Shown: positions 24,201-37,700 of the stretch, piece by piece
Layout of the letters: each line of letters starts with the position of its first letter
Position numbering within the stretch: position 1 is the stretch's first letter
Made by a program: the position numbers and the translations under genes
NCBI GenBank assembly: GCA_949358305.1
Contig: OX442314.1
Span: 16,859,060-16,919,059 of the forward strand
DNA from: Strigamia acuminata
Taxonomy: Eukaryota > Arthropoda > Chilopoda > Geophilomorpha > Linotaeniidae
Length of the DNA stretch: 60,000 nucleotides
Direction: 5' to 3'
The notes under the pieces: generated by a model
The model's input: the letters and a program-made list of their open reading frames with translations, nothing else
What the model was told of the DNA's origin: nothing
The model's database searches: none

Positions 24201-26599
24201 GAATTAAGCCTCTTCCACACAATTGATCCAAGTAATTAATTGGATTGAAACCCCTCTGGAGGCTACAGATAACAACACATGCATGTCATTATTGCAACAA
24301 CATCACTTGGCTTCATTTTATGGACTCAAACGGACCAAAAGGGTTAAGGGCTGGTTTAATAATGAGTTAAAGGGGCTGCAACTGCAAATGCTCTGTATAT
24401 AGTATTCGTATTCCTATTCGAGCGAGCACGAAGAAAATTGCGAAAATCTGGTCAAGTATTTTGAATACCAAACTGAAGTATATATGTTTAACACAAAAGT
24501 GCATGGGGTCGTTATATGACCACTTGAAAGTCTTAAATTCATGTGGTCAGGTAATAGCCCCCTCCGCAACTTGAAACGCTCGACATTTGGCGAGAAGTGT
24601 GGCCGCTGTTATTGTCCCTGCTCAGTCTTGTATGATTACGCTTCGCAGATTACATTTGGTTATCCTGTTCTATGCTCATTCTGCTCCAATGTTGCTGCCC
24701 ATTTTGGAGAAGTTTGCCATTTTCTTCGCTTCTTTATTCCACGTTTTTCATTGCGCTTTGGCTGAGCAACATTTTGATATACTTGAAAAGAGAAAGAAAG
24801 AAAAACATTTTGAAATTTAACATTTTCTCCCCATCAGTTGGAAATCCGCCATGTTGGTTTGTGGTTTCCTAAACAGTGGCCAGTAGGGGTACGGGTTGAT
24901 GGGCATCATATGTTTGATTATCATTGAGTTGATTACGAATCCACTTGATGGTGTGCTTAGAGGGTCGTAAAATATTTTTATTTTATTTGGGTCCTGCTTT
25001 GATGTGAGGATTTAAAACAATTTGATATAAATACTAACCGTGCACCATTTTTTAAAAACTTTTTATACACAATGGCCTTAAAATGAAGGAATGGACTTTA
25101 CATATATATATTTTGTCTTAAAAACTGATCAACCGATAGGAGCGAGCGGGTTTGCTAGTTTTAATTTAATCAGTACTAAGTGTCTAAGAGGTTTTGTAAA
25201 GGTTAGAAAAAAAGAGAATCGATGATAAACCAACGGTACTACACTATCATGTTTATTGATGCATCTGTACAGCAATTGGGACCTGCGGTTCGATTTCCAG
25301 TCGTGGATTCCTCCGGATGTCAATCTCATGTTGATATTCATTAATCAAGGATTTAACTTCATTTATTTTGGCTGTTATTGCAGTTTTGTTCATAATAATT
25401 TGTGTAGAATTCTGGCTGGAATCCATTTGATGTACTGTATGCTGTGCTGTGAGTCAGTGGACAAGTCCTTTGAAACAGCACCACACCCTAAAGGGTTTAA
25501 CTGTTTCTCATTTGACAACTTGTGCAGATGTGCAGCAGATCGATTTGATCTAAAGTTGAGAGTGAAAAATGCGCGCGGAAGAGAAAGTTGGAGAAACGCG
25601 ACGTTTAAATTGATTTTGAAAATTGTCTTCCGTTTTCGGTTCTTACTTGAGGTTGGTTTTTAATTCGCATTAAGCAAGGTATGGAATGCGGCTTAAATAT
25701 GTTATTATAGTTCACTCTTCATTTGTTTTGATCTCATTAGTAATTTTATACAAATAATCGCTTTAACCGAGGCAATCATGAACGATTGAATAAGTAATAC
25801 TGACATACATAGTTTATGCAAGGATAAAAATCAATTATAACACACTTTCATTCCAAGTCGCATTAAAAATATGATGGATTGAATTGAACCAGATCGTTTA
25901 CGATCTTTTTATTAAAGCAAAAGTAAACACGTTGCTAGATGTCGATTGCGAGGGATTTGTAGGTTCTTAATGTTGAAAATATTTTATTTGGCACCAAGTT
26001 CCTGTCCGAACACGTCCTGTGGACATTCCTGGGACGTGGTGGTCGGAGAATATCCTGTTTGGACGCATTTTGGCCGACGATTCAATAAAATGATTATTTT
26101 TATGAACAATTTGTTTTGGTTCTAAGTCTGTTAAACGATTGTCCGCAGAGTAAACAGACTACTGGCAAGTTTATTTTGTTCACTTATCTTTAAATTCCAG
26201 TCAAGTATTTATGCAAATGCTCGACACCTCACATTTGTAATTCAAAGTACAGACAGCGGATTGTTTAATTTGAAGCCGTTGATTGGAAAATTAGCTACAA
26301 ATTAAGTGTGGAGAAGAAATCAAACTTGGACAGACACGTAATTAAAGTTTGAATAATAAATGGTAAGCTGATTGATTGTGTACCTAGAAATTACATTTAA
26401 TTGTAAGATAATGGTGATAGCCTTATTAGACGTCAAACTATGATCTTTTGAGTGATTTGCGATCACCTTATCATAACTTTGGAAAGCTTTGCGCAATCTT
26501 AAATGAGGCACTTTGGAACGCCTTTGTGTTTCAATTTTGACGTGAATAAAATTCGTATTATTATCAATCAATGTAAATTTTTCTTGTGTGCTTACACGG

Positions 26600-26760
26600 G
26601 AAATCAGAGCTGAATGGTGGGTTTCGGGGCCTGGCCCCTGGGCTCTAAATAAACACAAAATCAAATGACCATTTCGAGGTCCGACGACACCTGGGGTCTT
26701 GCACCACGGCCCAGTTAGCCCGTTGTGTAGATCCGGCGCTGCACGAGTCTGTAATTGTGT
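26600..26760. mobile_element. GC-rich fragment resembling a degenerate DNA transposon
   Basis: A GC-rich patch in AT-rich DNA with GGGGCCTGGCCCCTGGG near one side and CACGGCCCAGTTAGCCCG near the other, followed by TAGATCCGGCGCTG. The style recalls hAT-type ends. No transposase or clean terminal repeats were found, so the class is uncertain. Confidence 0.25.
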
Positions 26761-29700
26761 AAGAAGAAAGTATGTAGTTGAGGATCTGAAACATTGAAGT
26801 TAATTTAATAGATAAAATAAAGATACACGGGCAGATTTGCATTGAATTGATCACTCTATCTATAAATACTTGACCGCTTTTGTAAGAACACACTGGGCTA
26901 TTGTTGTTCTTTTATTGAACATTTTCTTTTCTTCTCGAATCTACTCCCAGATTGAATCAGCCGGGCGTCAGTAAACTCGAGTAGAAAAAAAATTAAAAAT
27001 GTAAACAAAATGCTGCCACACCTCGAGCAGTTGACTTGACGTCGAGAACAAAATATTTTTGTTTATTTTATCTTAGGTTATCATAAGAAATTTGGCACTT
27101 GAAATTGTCTCTCCTTATTTTCGATTGTATTTATTATCACTCTTTATATAAGTTTCGTTTAGATAGCGAGAAAAAATTGCGAAAAGGGGATTGCGATATA
27201 TGCAGACTAAAGAGCAGATGAGAGATCATGATTAAACGAAAAGATTTGTAAAAGAAATGAATTGTACTTTAGGTTTATTGCATTGTAGCAGGTGTTTGTG
27301 TTTCCTTCCTCTCCTGGATCTGTGGCCCGTGCTCGGCAGGCGTCTGAGTAATTTTCTTCATTAACATGCAGCTGCAAATATACAAAGGAGGCAGCCATCT
27401 TGAAAACGGAAATAGATATGGCGGGTGTGAAGGGTATATGGCGTGAATTATGGATGTTTATTTTTTTTATTTATTTATTTATTTTTTTTTGGTGGCAAAA
27501 AAAACGATTGTGAAATGATGATTGTGCAAAAGAGGAAATTCGAAATGATTGACTTTTGTTATAGTTTATAAAAAGGACGGGTGTGTAAATCGGGTTAGTG
27601 TTTTTGACATATTTGAAAAATACTTTGGGGAAAATGAATTTTATTGAGCCATGTTTCAGCTTTGCATTTGACGTTTACGCGCATTTCATTGATTTGGTAT
27701 GTGCGGAGGGATTGAATGCAAATACGCTGCAATTAGAATAGTTTGCGCTTGATTTAAGACGAATGGGTTTATAAAATGAAGCGAGTGATTATCTTTTGTT
27801 TTCCTAAGTCATGTGCAGGCTGAATGCTTCCAATTTATGTGTGACTTTATCTGAATCTGAAGAGACGAGAAGAATGTTCTACATGTCACGAGTTTGTGAT
27901 GATAACGGCACCAAGAATAATTGTTTTGCGTTGTGTTATGATGCAATCGATTAGGGAATATAGGGATAAGAAATAAAATAAGCCTAAATTATCATGATGA
28001 CGACCATTTACTAAGTAACCATCTGGGTTCTTTGATGGAGTCTATTATCACGTGATCTGTGACGAGTCACGCATGCGCACTTCCGTCACCTGCTTAAGAA
28101 TATGCGAAATGCACAAAATGAGCACTTAAGGGTTCGCGATCGATGATTGTTGCAAATGTTGTTTGTTTTTTTTTACTTTTAATAGAGATAGATGCAATCC
28201 TATTGCGTCATTGGGCCAGAAATTTTTGTCACGAGTTTAGAATCTTAAAATATAGATGAAAAAATTGAGTGATAAAATTTGCAGATAATTTTTTTATTTT
28301 TTTTTTATATTTTTAAGTCACTGGTTAAAAATAATTGATAAAAAAAATATTTTTATTATTTAATAAGTCTAAGTTGAGGATTTAGGTCGGGAATGGAATG
28401 AAAAAGTCAAGTATCCAAGTGTGAGAGAGAAATTATAACCAAGTTTGTAATCGAATCCAAGTTTTCCTGTTCTAAATCGGACACTCTTAAGGTGATCTTA
28501 AGTGCAATTTGATCAGTGACGTCATCCGTGGTTTCTCAGACAATAGCTGCCTCATTTTCGATATCATTTAGTAAACATCCGATAACAATCACACTTGTGG
28601 AAAATTGTCCTAAAAGGAGTTGCTACAGCTCTCCCAGTAGCGATCAACTATTTCACCTCATTTCGAAAATAAAAATTTCCATCGGTGGCTCGTTGCGAAC
28701 CATTTTCTGTTATTTCTATTATTTCATGGTAAGTTTGAATTTTTTTTGATTTTTTTTTGAATTTATAATAGAAACTAATAACTCAATTGGGTGAAATGAA
28801 TATTTTATGTTTAATTATTATTTAAAAGATAAATAGTTTTTATCAAATTATTATTTTTGTATTTTTTTTCTAAAAAATGATAAAAGTTTTAACACTTCGT
28901 TATGGTTTTAAGTAAATTATTAATTTTAATTAAAGTAATTAAGTGTCTGCTTAAAATTGAATGTGGGGCGTTTATAAAATTCTAAAAGGTAACTAACGTG
29001 CATTATGTATTTATTTCCACGGTGTTTAATCATTTGTAATTTTGATGCATTTTAATTTGACCCAGTCGAAAACGAAAAACTCAAGATTAGGGGTAGGGGG
29101 TAGGTAGGTGGCGCGGGATCGGAGAAAACAGTTGACGTTGATGATTTTTAAAGGCGCTCTGTGATGAGAATGAGAAATTTGGTGACGCGTGTAAGGAGAT
29201 TTGAGTGAATAATTAATTTTAATTAATCTAATTTGCGAGTTTTCTTGAGGTAATTGCAGCGTTAATTAGCAAGTACTAATGACCAAACATGAGTGAAGTT
29301 TTTGACAAGTTTATTCACGTGATTCTCAAGTTTCTTTTAATTTATTCTTCTTAAAACGAAGAAGAGAAAAAAAAACCACCTGACACGGTTCTCAGAAAGT
29401 TTTTATTTATTTTTTTTCGAAAATTACACTTTAGATTATTTTTTTTCTTTAGGCCTCGGACTGAAAATTGAACTTGATAATGTAAATATTAAAAGGCTTA
29501 AAGTGGGGTCGTTTTGCCCGCCAACAAATTGAGAAGTGGTAGTGGGAAAGTTGAACGTGTTTGGTTTCCATTTTCATTTGACAATTGCTGATTGCGGTGT
29601 CAGTTTTCTCTCTTCAATCTTGTTTTGAGACCTTTGCCAAGAATAAAAAAAATATGACTAATGGTAATAAAGGTTGGAGGAATATTGGTGGATTCGATTT

Positions 29701-31664
29701 GGCTCTTTCTCTTTGCTACGGAGGAGTTTTTGGAAAATATTTGAGGAAAAGTCAATGCTCTCGTTTCTTAAGCTGTGGGCGTGTTTTTGGTTTCTCTACC
29801 ATCTGTGCAGGTGTTTCTTAGCTCTTGTCGTTAAGGTGGATGATCCTGGGTAGAAAAACAACGCCATTAATGTGCACAAGGAAAACAAGGACACCAGCTG
29901 GTGAGCCTTTTGTCTATCAATCTGCGGAGTCGTCTTTGCAGCAGGAAGTTGGGATACGGTTCTTTTGTTGACAATGAATTGATGAAAGAAATTTACGAGA
30001 TTTCAATTTTATTTTAAACAAATAATAAAAAATATATATTTTTTAGTCGATAAAATTATCAATAATCATAATTTTTTTTTTAATTTATTGGAAATTGGAA
30101 ATTGCTGTGTTTGTGGATTTGTTTTGGAAAGTTTTGGGGTAATTCTGCTTGGTTTTAATTTTTCAATTTGCCAATGTGATTGAGATTTCGATTTTTGATT
30201 AATCAATCATCGCAAGTGGTTTAAATTGAAATGCAAATTTGGGGCGAGGAGTGGGAAGTTGTTTAAGTGTGAAATTTTGGGGCGTTGTGACGTTTGTGGT
30301 TGAATCGGAAGTGAGTATTGGTAAGTCTTGAGAAGACAGGAAGCTGACCCTCAGGTGTGGTATGCCAAGTTCTCATGCTTGAAGAGAATTCAGGCTAACT
30401 TCCTTTGCTGGTGGCTTCCTGGCCTAGGCCTTTAACAAGAGACTTCCCGTTGGATGAACAGGAAAAGGTACTACACCTGACCAAAGAAAACACAAAAGAC
30501 ATGCACGCAGACTTGTTGCAAGACACACCTCAAGTCCTCAAGATTGGCAATTGCTCGTATTCGTACAGCAATCAATGGTTAGGTTTCGGCTTTTGCAAGG
30601 ATCAATGCGTGTACTATTTAAATCGCGGCTAATTTATTAATTTTGTGTGTTTTTGTTTTTTTTTCCTCTTCTCGTGTCACGCATAAGTCTCACTTCTTTG
30701 AATTCGGTTTTGGATGACTGGATAAATGAGTGTAATTTCATTCTTCCTTTTAATTGTCTCTTCGTATTTATGACGAAATAGATTTTCCTTATTGACAAAA
30801 ATAATGCTATTCAGCAAAATATGAAAGTGTCTGGAATTTTTTTTTTTGTTGTTTTTTTTTGTTGTTTTTTTTTTTAATTTAGAATTTAGAATTTAGAAAA
30901 GACGTGGAAAAAACAAAATTTTAAATTTATTGCTTGGTTTTTGAAAAACAATTTCGTCTGGGGAGGGAAGTTAGGTGAGATGTGAATGTGGATCATTTCC
31001 TTCTCTATTCTCATTTTATTCCTCTCATAATGCATGTCGGTTTCCTTTAATTTCGAGATGAAGTAGATCAACAAATGAATTTCACCACAAAGAACATCCT
31101 TTTGGCCGATGGAAGACGGAAAAATGGAATTTCCTTGCGAGGTTCTATATCACTCTTTTTTTTCGCTGTTTCGCGTCTCCGGTTCACAATACACTTTCAA
31201 TTTGAATTGCTCACTTTTTTTCTCTTAGAATTATGAATTTATTATTATTGAAATGAGCATTTTTCGAGTACAGGTGGTGGGTTTATAGAAATCGGTCAGT
31301 TTGTAAGTGGAGTATGCACACACAAAGGTGTTGCACCTAAACAACTGACCATGGAGACATTGTTGTCATTAAGGGGATTGTGAAAAGAGAGAGAGAGAGA
31401 GGTCCACCAGGTGTTGTAATCAAAATAAGATCACCTGCGTCCTGTATTATTAGCCTCCTACTGGGTTACTACAAAGACACCACGTGCCTATTTTAGACCC
31501 TATTCAATAGGAAGTGGGTTATAAAAATATATGATAGAAATTTATTTTATTTTATTTTTACTTTAATTTTTATTTAAAAAATGTTTTGAGTGTGTGGAGG
31601 TGTAAATGTATTAATTCTGTTATTATTTTCTTTATTATTGCACGTGTATTCAGATCAGTGAGCA

Positions 31665-31676
31665 ATGGACGAGTAA
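31665..31676 (+). promoter_or_regulatory. Minimal uORF in the prospero 5' UTR
   Basis: ATG GAC GAG TAA, 89 bases before the main prospero ATG and directly after an acceptor-like tcagatcag (ends 31658). It could reduce initiation at the main start. Confidence 0.5.
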
Positions 31677-31764
31677 GACTTCATAGACCGTGACCCCCTA
31701 TTTCCCTTTCCGTTGACCAACCCCTTCCTGCAACAACCAATCAGAAGTCCTCTTGGAGGCGTCC

Positions 31765-34700
31765 ATGTCATCCGAAGACGAGAACGAGGCTGGTCCATAC
31801 CAAAAGAAAAACAAACGGACAAGACAGCGCGTAGATGCTGGAGAACCGCGCAACTCTTACGCCTCAATCCCAAACTTCTGCTCCAGACCCAGTAATTATT
31901 TGGTCCAGAATGGCCCGAAAATGTTGAACGAGCTTTTAGCCAATTCGAGGACCCCTCTTAGATGCGAGGTGGATTTCGCCTCAGACTCCACCGTCGATTC
32001 CACCGATTTGGGACTCCGCCTCAACGGCACAGCGCCAACTAACGGAGTTGGCAGCGATTCATCTTCCACTTCGTGTGGAGGTATTCTTCTAGACGTCCCT
32101 GGTGGACCTCCTGACAGTCCGCAAGACGACCGAACTCAACTACTTCGGGAGATTCTCCAGGGGAGTAAAACCGAAGGCTCCAGTCTCATCTCACAGCTGC
32201 TCAAGGTAAATAGCAACTTTTTTTTCGCTTTTTTTTTAATCATTTGATTCATTTTTTAAAATTTTTTAAAAAAAATTTTTAAAATTATTTTAATTTTAAT
32301 TTTAATTTTTTTGTGTTTTTGGTGGGTGTCATTTGTCTTTTGTAAATGAGTCTTGTGACTTTTTGATTATTGTGTCAACAGTCCAATTGATCGTGATTGG
32401 ATCCTTTGAAGAAAAAAATTCATCGCGGTTAATGTTAAGTGAATAATGGTTCTTAATTGATCGAGATTAAGAAATCAATTGAAGCGGTTCAATTGGTGTC
32501 AATGAGTTGGAGTTGAGTAAAGTCCAAATCTAGAGTTAAGAGTTGTCGAAAGTTGGTGATAATCCAGTGACATCATGTGGGTCGATTGTTTATTTTTTGC
32601 TGTGATGAGACTGATTAAAAAAGATATACTAATCAGCTTTTTTTTATTTTTTATTTGTTTTAATTTTTTTTTTTAATTTTTTTTTTATTTAGGTTGCCGG
32701 GGATGAGGGCCCCAAGTCGGCGGCAGACGAGCCACCTTCTCCCGGGAAGATGAACGGCGCCTCCGTCGAACAGTCGACACCACGAGTGGTGAGCACGGCC
32801 GACGAGAAGCGTGCCCGGGTTGAGACGATTGTTAGTGGCATTCGATGCGACACTGCCCCCGTCAATGGGTGCAAGAAACGTAAACATTACCAGCCGCAGC
32901 AGCACGAGGCGGCAACGGCCGAGTCGGTACCCAAACACCGTCGACTCGAGCGCGAAGTTCTTCGGAAGCAGCTTGGGGAGATTCAGGCGCAGCTCGTGCA
33001 GATGCAGCAGCGATACTTTGAGCTGTTCGAGACTGAGACGTCCGACTCGGAGGTAGACGGCGTTGGGATTGAGGCGAAGATGGGCGGCTTGAACATCGAC
33101 ATGAACATGATGAAGCCCATGGTGGGACTGGACGTCGTGCGGGCGAGCGTGAAGAGCGAGAGGGGCGACCATCACCACCGACCTGAATCGGCCTGCGCCG
33201 ACTTGATGGATCCGGCACAGTTTATCGACGAAGCGCGTCGACTCGTGCACGAGCAAGAGAAGCTGACGTCCATCAAGTTTCCCGGTTTCGGACGACTTCC
33301 GTCGGTGGCCCCCGTGGACGTGGACGGACTCGCCGAAGCCCTCAAGACTGAGATTGCTGCATCTATTGCCGTTCTTGTCGACTCGATTCTGATGCGCTAC
33401 GTGCCGAAGAGGAGCAGGCCGCTGGAGTTCCCCAAAGACATTCTGGACAGAAGGTCGCCGAGGACCAAGATCGTGGACCGGGGCAACGGAAACGTGCCGG
33501 TTTCGAGACCAGCCAACGGATTCGCATCACCTGGTCCCTATCCTGATTCGTCGGTCAAAGGTTTGCCATCGAATTTGATGTTTCCGAAATCGCCGATGAC
33601 CGTCTTCAGCCATCAGCCGTCGACGCCGCCACATCCACCGTTCGTGTCGGACGGCGAACAGAACGAAGCACTTTCGTTGGTTGTGACGCCGAGGAAGAAG
33701 AGGCACAAGGTGACGGATACCCGGATTACTCCGAGGACTGTAAGCCGGTTGCTGAATCAAGAGCCCTTAATGTCGACTTCCGAAAATTCGTACCACCCGC
33801 CGCCCTTGGTTCCCGCGTCGTTACCCACGTCGGTAGCGATCCCCAATCCGAGTCTTCACCATTCGGATATCTTTTCCTACCCCTTTTACCCGGGTCCGCA
33901 CCACGTAGGGTCTCCTCCGGATACGATAGACGATGACATGATGATGCATCCAGGGGCGACCATCCTTCATTCGACGATGGTTCCTCGAGGATCGCCCGAC
34001 ACCATGGGACACATTAAAAACGAAAACGGCGATGGATCCGATTGCAACTCGGCAGATGTCAGTTACGACAACATTCCGCCTGTCATATCCTTTTTAAAAA
34101 AAAACCAAAAAAGAAAAAGAAACATTTTTTAATATTTTAATTTTTTTTTAAATTTTCCTTAACGCTTTATTTACTCTTCCACTTTGACTCCGATGCATCT
34201 GCGGAAAGCGAAACTCATGTTTTTTTTCGTTCGGTACCCAAGTTCAGCCATTTTGAAGATGTACTTTCCAGATATAAAGTTCAACAAAAATAATACTGCG
34301 CAGCTAGTCAAATGGTTCTCCAACTTCCGGTGAGTCTTTATTCTTATTAATTTTTTTTTTTTTAAAAAATGTATTATTTGATAAAAATGAGCAAATGAGT
34401 TGAAAGGGAAAGGTTATTTTGAACAAACGTGTTTGGGTTATCTGGCAAATCGGGTCATGTTAATGTGTATGACGCTTGCGCAATTATCATCGAGATAATT
34501 TAGCGTGTAAACAGTGCGAATTGTCGAAAGAACTCGTGGATAGAGAAATGATAAAAATGTGTCTATTGTGATTAATCAGCAGATTTTTGTAAACCGAAAT
34601 CGAAAGCAAATCGAAATTGAATCCAGGAATGTGGAAGCCATTTTGTTTTCTGGTTAAATATTTGTCGGTTTAGTTTTTCCAATTGACGTTTGTGAATGTA

Positions 34701-37700
34701 ATTAGAGGCTGAGGGCTTATGTGATTTGTGCAGCAGAATGGTCAAGTGGGATTAAGTCAAAGCCCAATCAATAAATTGATTAGTTAGGCCTAAAGGAAAA
34801 TTAACTGCTAACTAATTCAACCCAAGTAAAGTTGACGTTGCGGGTTTTTTTTTCCTATTTATTTTTATTTGTTTTCTCACAAATTGTGAAACGATTTTGA
34901 AACGAAAACGTGCAAACGGAGACGAAAATGAAATATTGTCGACATCATTTAACTTTGTAGCTTAAAATGATGGCCATTCTTAAAGAAGTGTGTGACACGA
35001 GTATCGAGGGTTTAGTGCGGTAATTTTTCGGAATTTAGCAGTAATCCAAGAAGGATAAACGAATATACAAACACAAGTTGAAGGAGATTACAGGGGATTT
35101 GAAATACATAGATCAAATACAAGATGAACGACGGGAAAAGGAAACATTTCTCAAATTGAAGCGTGTAATTTAAAGTTGCGTGTTGGGATGTTGCGAGGAG
35201 GAGGAGGGAAAATGGAAAATAGAAAATGGCAAATGCGTTGTAGTCGTCGTTGTATCGTGTTGTGTTCGGGGGACTGTTGGGATAAATGCGAAGGTTTAAT
35301 TTCGGGTGTGTTAAAGTAGTTAATATTTATTCGCAATTTCTTGAATCGGGGTTGTGTGCAAATGCATCTGCTTGAATGTGTATCGATTCGTTTGCATGAG
35401 TGGGGGTTTAAAGGGTTGAAATGTTTGCGCATGCGCATTTCTGAGTGGATTAGGAGAAGTTTCCGCTGTACGTCAACCGACATCAGCGATATACTCAACT
35501 GACATACTTATAAAGCGAAGAATTGCGAACCAACCGAACGTTTTCGAGACTCAAGAAAATTATCTATTTTATCTGCTTGTAACATCTGAAATAATATTTA
35601 TCAGCGATTAATTCAATAAGTCTTGGAAGTTTTGAAATTCTAAGGAACAATACCTACATATGTGCAGATGGGTGCAAACATCCGGTTTTTACTAAGTAAT
35701 TGATTGCAAGTTATTCACCCTTCATTTCAAAGAGGATAAAAATAACTAATTAACAACAATAATAATAATAATAAAAATAGATTGGAATTTTTTTTCTTCT
35801 TCTTTTTTTCAATTTTTTTTTTTTTTGTAATAAATGGTTGTGGTGAAATACATGTTGCGAGTGCCACCTGATGAATGAAGCGCAATCAAGCCAGGAGCGG
35901 CTAAAGAATGAGTTAAGATGATCAACTTTAAGTGAAGTTTCCTCATTGGCCAAAGATCTCCGTGGGAGCCAATCAAATTGATTCTCTCAGGCGGATCACA
36001 TCAAAGATTTGTAGACTCGGATGAAGATGAAAAGTCATCATGCACTTTAAACATTGTTGACAACACTTGGCGAAATTTTAGTCGGCGATTAGCGCCGCCT
36101 TATTATTATTATTTATTTATTTATTCGATATAAATTTCAATAAGTTTTTGGGATTAAAATTTCTTAATTAAAGTATTAATCTTGGCTAATGGCGCGTAAT
36201 GAATGCGAGTTCAATTAATGAGCTGCCATCGGACGAAAAGTGTGGCAGCCTTAAGTTGAAATCTCAATTTTCTTTAATTACGTTTGATTAATTGTTCTCA
36301 GCAGTTAATTAGCAACTATTAATGTCATAAACAACCAAAATGGAGTGTGGTAATGGGAGTAGCAGTAGCGTCAAGGAAATATTTCAAGAACTGGCTACGA
36401 CCTTATTGAATTTTAGACATTAAAATTTAATTATGCGCTTAAAGTGTTCCGTCCACCTTTCGGAGCAGCCTTCGTTGTCTTCGATCAACTCGATACAAAA
36501 ATGAGAATCAATTTTATAATTCTTACGAAACGAGCGCTCGATATGTGTGTGCAATTTGCATATTCGATAAGCTAGCACTGTATCAACAACTCGTGTATTT
36601 ATTTCTTATTTACACTGGCTGTATACGTTTATATAATTAGTGAATTTTTCATGAGTAGCGAAATATGGACGTTGAAATTTCGCTTGTCGCGCGGCAGCCA
36701 TTTTGAAACATTGTATTCGGCTCTGTGGATGAATTAATTTTCTCATTAATATGCACAAGCAGCTGCATTCACTAATTAGAAAGGGATTAACCATTTTCAA
36801 CGTCCAGGGGATGAAGAACTAACTGTTAAGGACATTTGGGTAGTTGCACTGTCATCTAGTGGTGAAATAAGGATTCTTTCTCGATCTAAGGAAAATGTGC
36901 TATGTATTTACGATAGAAATATTTTTTTTTCCCATTTTTCTTTTATATGAATTTTCATATGAATGAGGGGTGAAACTAGCATCGCAATGCGCTTTAAAGT
37001 CGGCATTGTGAATACAACAAACAGTATTCGTAAGACCGAGCGAGGCTTTTAAAATATTTCATATATGCTGATATACGATGCTCGGGTAACGCTATACATA
37101 ATGGAAACTCAATATGCAAAGCAGCTGCCATTTTGGTTGCCATGGAAACTCATCCAACAGGGGCAAAGGGCATCCATTAGCACATGACCCATCTTTACTG
37201 GACACTAGGACCAGGTGGTTTATGGGGGAAACAGTGCGGGGAGAGCTTAAAATACAAGCGGAGCAATGAATTTGTGGCCAAATAAGTTAGCAGCTGTAAA
37301 TGCACTTGCCACCAAGTCGTTGACACTAATGAAATTGCAAGACAAGTTCTTTTCACGTTTCAAATAAGACTCACCCTTGTTTATCTTGCGTTACGTTACG
37401 TTACGTTACGTTACGTTGTGTTAATTTTTGTTAATTAATTAATTAATTTGTATTGATTAATTATTTTATTTTATTTTTAAAAAAAATTTTTTTAATCGAT
37501 TTGTATTTTTGTTTGAGGTGCATCTTTGTGTTAGGAAAAGCAAAGTTTTGAAATTCGAATGCATTTGATGTTTGGAGAAGGGTTTTAGTTGATAGTTTGT
37601 ATTCCAGCAACTTTAACCCTTTATACAAGTGCAGTAAACTTGTATCTGACAGTTGAGGCTTGAGGTGGGGAGTTGCCATGGCAACAGATCAATAAATGTA

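Larger units (their letters stand above)
17199..31664 (+). other. Upstream / 5'-UTR-intron regulatory DNA of prospero
   Basis: About 14.5 kb without a defensible protein gene. It is AT-rich with many homopolymer runs, and is punctuated by short islands carrying GCCATTTTG, POU-like ATGCAAAT (for example at 23107-23114), E-boxes CAGCTG/CAGGTG and TAATTA-type homeodomain words. Candidate non-coding exons lie at 17090-17198 and 18373-18516. Its size and motif content fit enhancer-rich DNA of a developmental regulator. Other open stretches here, including 18644-19057 (-) and 25259-25663 (+), look like chance or UTR. Confidence 0.55.

Noticed and set aside
25286-25310. tRNA T-arm-like GGTTCGATTTCC
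   Set aside because: No matching D-arm, anticodon arm or acceptor stem around it.
25259-25663. Plus-strand open frame of ~134 codons
   Set aside because: Composition is hydrophobic and Cys/Phe-rich without a recognisable domain; not far from chance for this much AT-rich DNA.
32660-33256. 198-codon minus-strand open frame
   Set aside because: Antisense of GC-rich prospero exon 3, which is supported by homology and frame.
34085-34174. Drosophila-style twintron (nested U2 intron) in prospero
   Set aside because: The interval contains no GT, so no U2 donor exists inside it.
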